Below are positions 24,759 to 26,097 of a DNA stretch of 26,097 nt, piece by piece; the first letter of the stretch is position 1; each line of letters begins with the position of its first letter. The DNA comes from a virus. A program made the translations under genes and the position numbers. Where the stretch lies: the IMG/VR virus record IMGVR_UViG_3300009169_000084, positions 1 through 26,097 of that record; one strand, given 5' to 3'. Under the pieces are notes generated by a model. The model had not been told where the DNA came from. It was given only the letters and a program-made list of their open reading frames with translations, and did no database searches.

Positions 24759-26097
24759 TTAAAATCCGGAGCGTGTGTTGAAGCTGGCATATGATCTCGG
24801 ACTCACAACGCCTGATTTGTTAAACGGCCCAAGATGCACTGAGTTTGAAGTAATAACTCCATTTAAAATAAAATTATAGTTTCGTAAAAACGAAAGATCA
24901 TAAGTCAATTTTTCCCCAACTGCTTCCTTCTTAATAATAGATTCAGAAATAATTTTATCTTCCTCAACGCAAGCTATCTCATCCCCAACTTGCAATTCAC
25001 CTATAACAACTTTACTTCCAGATAAACGATATAATTCATGAGCCTCTGATCCTTCAATCCACTTGCCACTACTTGTTTCAAGCCTGAAAATCGGTTTTTT
25101 ACCTGAAAGAATTATTTGATAAAGTGGAAGAGGCTCAATAACCTTCTCAGTAAAATTAACTGTATCTATAAGAACTCCAACAGCATGTTTATCAACAATA
25201 TCTTTGACTGAAATCTCTTTTACATTCTCAAACCCATATATCTTTATAGATTCTGGAATATTGTGTAACTGTATGATATTATTACCGGTTATACTAAGGC
25301 CAATCCCATAGCGGGGTTGACTTAAGCCCTTCATGATGTGTAAGGAGGCCTTGAACTGTTCTACCATCTTGTCGTACATCGCCTCGGCGTTATCTTTGAG
25401 AGCCTCATACTTGCTCATTTTATCTATGTCTAATGAAACTGCGCTAATGGAATAGCTAAATTCGTCGAGTGCCCAGTTGGCCGCACGAGCCATAAAAGCA
25501 TATGTAGAACCGCCAATGGCGATCATCGTCTTGAGATCAGCCCGCAAAGTATCAAGACTATAATCAGTCTCTGGTGGATACATATTCGTGCGATCTAGTG
25601 CCATCTGTAAGTACTCAACTAGTTCATAATCCTCCCAAATGTAACCAAACGTCCTTGTTAAATTCTGTATCTCATCCTCACTACTTGGTGGTGCAAATCT
25701 ATAATTTCTATCTGGATTATTATCCCTCAATAAAATTCTTAATCTTGAGATTAACGCGGTGACAGCTGGTGTGTAGAAATATGGAGTTAAACCGCCAGCG
25801 GCAACACTGAAATCTTCTACCGCCTCCATTTCAGGACTTGAAGAAGATTCCCAGAAATGCCATCTAACGCGGTAAAGACCTACAGGAGTGTCATAAGGGA
25901 CTTGGTATGGGGCATAATAAAAACCAACACGAGTATTTGCTGGGACCCTCTGGGGTGGGTTAATAACAACTTCCACCCCTTGAGTCATATCCGAAAGAGT
26001 ATAATAAATGTTATATGCGTTCGTTTGTTGGCCGATATCATTTCTCAGAGTGATATTAAGGTCGTTAGGCCCTAATATCTGACCCCTCTGGAAAGTG
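24759..26097 (-). CDS. Virion structural protein with mini-intein, N-terminus outside window
   Basis: The frame is open to the right edge (TFQRGQILGPNDLNITLRND, then IGQQTNAYNIYYTLSD before Met25988), so the start lies outside. The N-terminal part (about 25 visible codons and residues 1-65 from that Met) looks like a beta-sandwich: VEVVINPPQRVPANTRVGFY, then DTPVGLYRVRWHFWE. The middle (residues 75-220) is helical (TPAVTALISRLRILLRDNNP, LQMALDRTNMYPPETDY). This organisation, beta domain then helical domain, is seen in virion proteins of large phages. A mini-intein (residues 232-382) interrupts the C-terminal region. After splicing, the C-terminus is SVHLGPFNKSGVVSPRSYAS and FNTRSGF. No terminator separates it from the convergent plus-strand genes, 18 bases away. 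Confidence 0.75.
   Translation of the reverse strand, partial: TFQRGQILGPNDLNITLRNDIGQQTNAYNIYYTLSDMTQGVEVVINPPQRVPANTRVGFYYAPYQVPYDTPVGLYRVRWHFWESSSSPEMEAVEDFSVAAGGLTPYFYTPAVTALISRLRILLRDNNPDRNYRFAPPSSEDEIQNLTRTFGYIWEDYELVEYLQMALDRTNMYPPETDYSLDTLRADLKTMIAIGGSTYAFMARAANWALDEFSYSISAVSLDIDKMSKYEALKDNAEAMYDKMVEQFKASLHIMKGLSQPRYGIGLSITGNNIIQLHNIPESIKIYGFENVKEISVKDIVDKHAVGVLIDTVNFTEKVIEPLPLYQIILSGKKPIFRLETSSGKWIEGSEAHELYRLSGSKVVIGELQVGDEIACVEEDKIISESIIKKEAVGEKLTYDLSFLRNYNFILNGVITSNSVHLGPFNKSGVVSPRSYASFNTRSGF
24843..25295 (-). other. Mini-intein (Hint domain), 151 residues, Ser1 / Ser-Asn / Ser+1
   Basis: Counting from Met25988, residues 232-382. Block A: SITGNNIIQL (family: CLxGDTxI), with Ser as residue 1. 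Block B: GKWIEGSEAHELYRL, with the block His (317) kept but Ser in place of the usual Thr. Then VIGELQVGDEIA, the typical GxLxxGDxI. Block F: TYDLSFLRNYNFILNGV, then ITSN followed by Ser383. The last Asn (382) and the nucleophile Ser+1 are intact, but the penultimate His is Ser. No homing endonuclease domain is present. Flanking sequence reads RYGIGL | SVHLGPF after removal. Class and activity are open. Confidence 0.82.

Overview
The window looks like part of the genome of a large, AT-rich, contractile-tailed bacteriophage (myovirus). The evidence is a tail sheath gene, other virion structural genes, a holin-like gene, a phage-type sigma factor and a long tRNA array of 18 tRNA or tRNA-like genes. 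Genes are short and tightly packed, usually start behind GGAG-type ribosome sites, and often overlap by 1-8 bases. Nearly everything is on the minus strand, so transcription runs from right to left. The host cannot be named from the sequence.

Layout, left to right. (1) Positions 1-8000 hold the tRNA array (Pro, His x2, Ile x2, Asn, Gln, Glu, Tyr, Ala x3, Leu, Asp, Trp, Gly, plus two degenerate or unusual ones). Between the tRNAs are small accessory genes: a PD-(D/E)XK-type nuclease, an HNH protein, a DUF488 protein and many unknowns. (2) Positions 8000-8340 hold a highly structured RNA whose stems look mutually exclusive with a terminator just before the tRNA-Gly/Trp/Asp run, and the sheath gene terminator. 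(3) Positions 8379-17225 hold the late structural operon: sheath, FmdB-type zinc ribbon, a probable tail-completion protein, small unknowns, a probable neck/connector protein and a sigma-like factor. (4) Positions 17332-19005 hold a leader-carrying gene and a putative lysis group (holin-like, lipoprotein). (5) Positions 19061-24400 hold a run of small genes, many rich in Cys pairs. (6) Positions 24442-24740 hold a small plus-strand island: a ribbon-helix-helix regulator and a 25-residue CxxC/HxxxH microprotein. (7) Positions 24759 to the right edge hold a structural gene that runs out of the window and contains a mini-intein with unusual splice-junction residues.

The most unusual signal is a family of small genes that share one N-terminal leader (MNPxRELKKIA, then about four residues) but have unrelated bodies. 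Complete copies begin at 1066, 1339, 1588, 5633 and 17868. A frameshifted copy begins at 1954 and an eight-codon remnant at 1644. Several copies also share upstream DNA carrying the motif ATAATTCACTAAT and a downstream hairpin with arms AAGACCAG/CTGGTCTT. This gives a cassette of control region, leader, variable cargo and terminator. By analogy with the capsid-targeting sequences of T4 internal proteins, the leader may address cargo proteins to the phage head; that role is inference. The same ATAATTCACTAAT motif lies before several other genes, so it may be a phage promoter for the local sigma factor or an operator for the ribbon-helix-helix protein.
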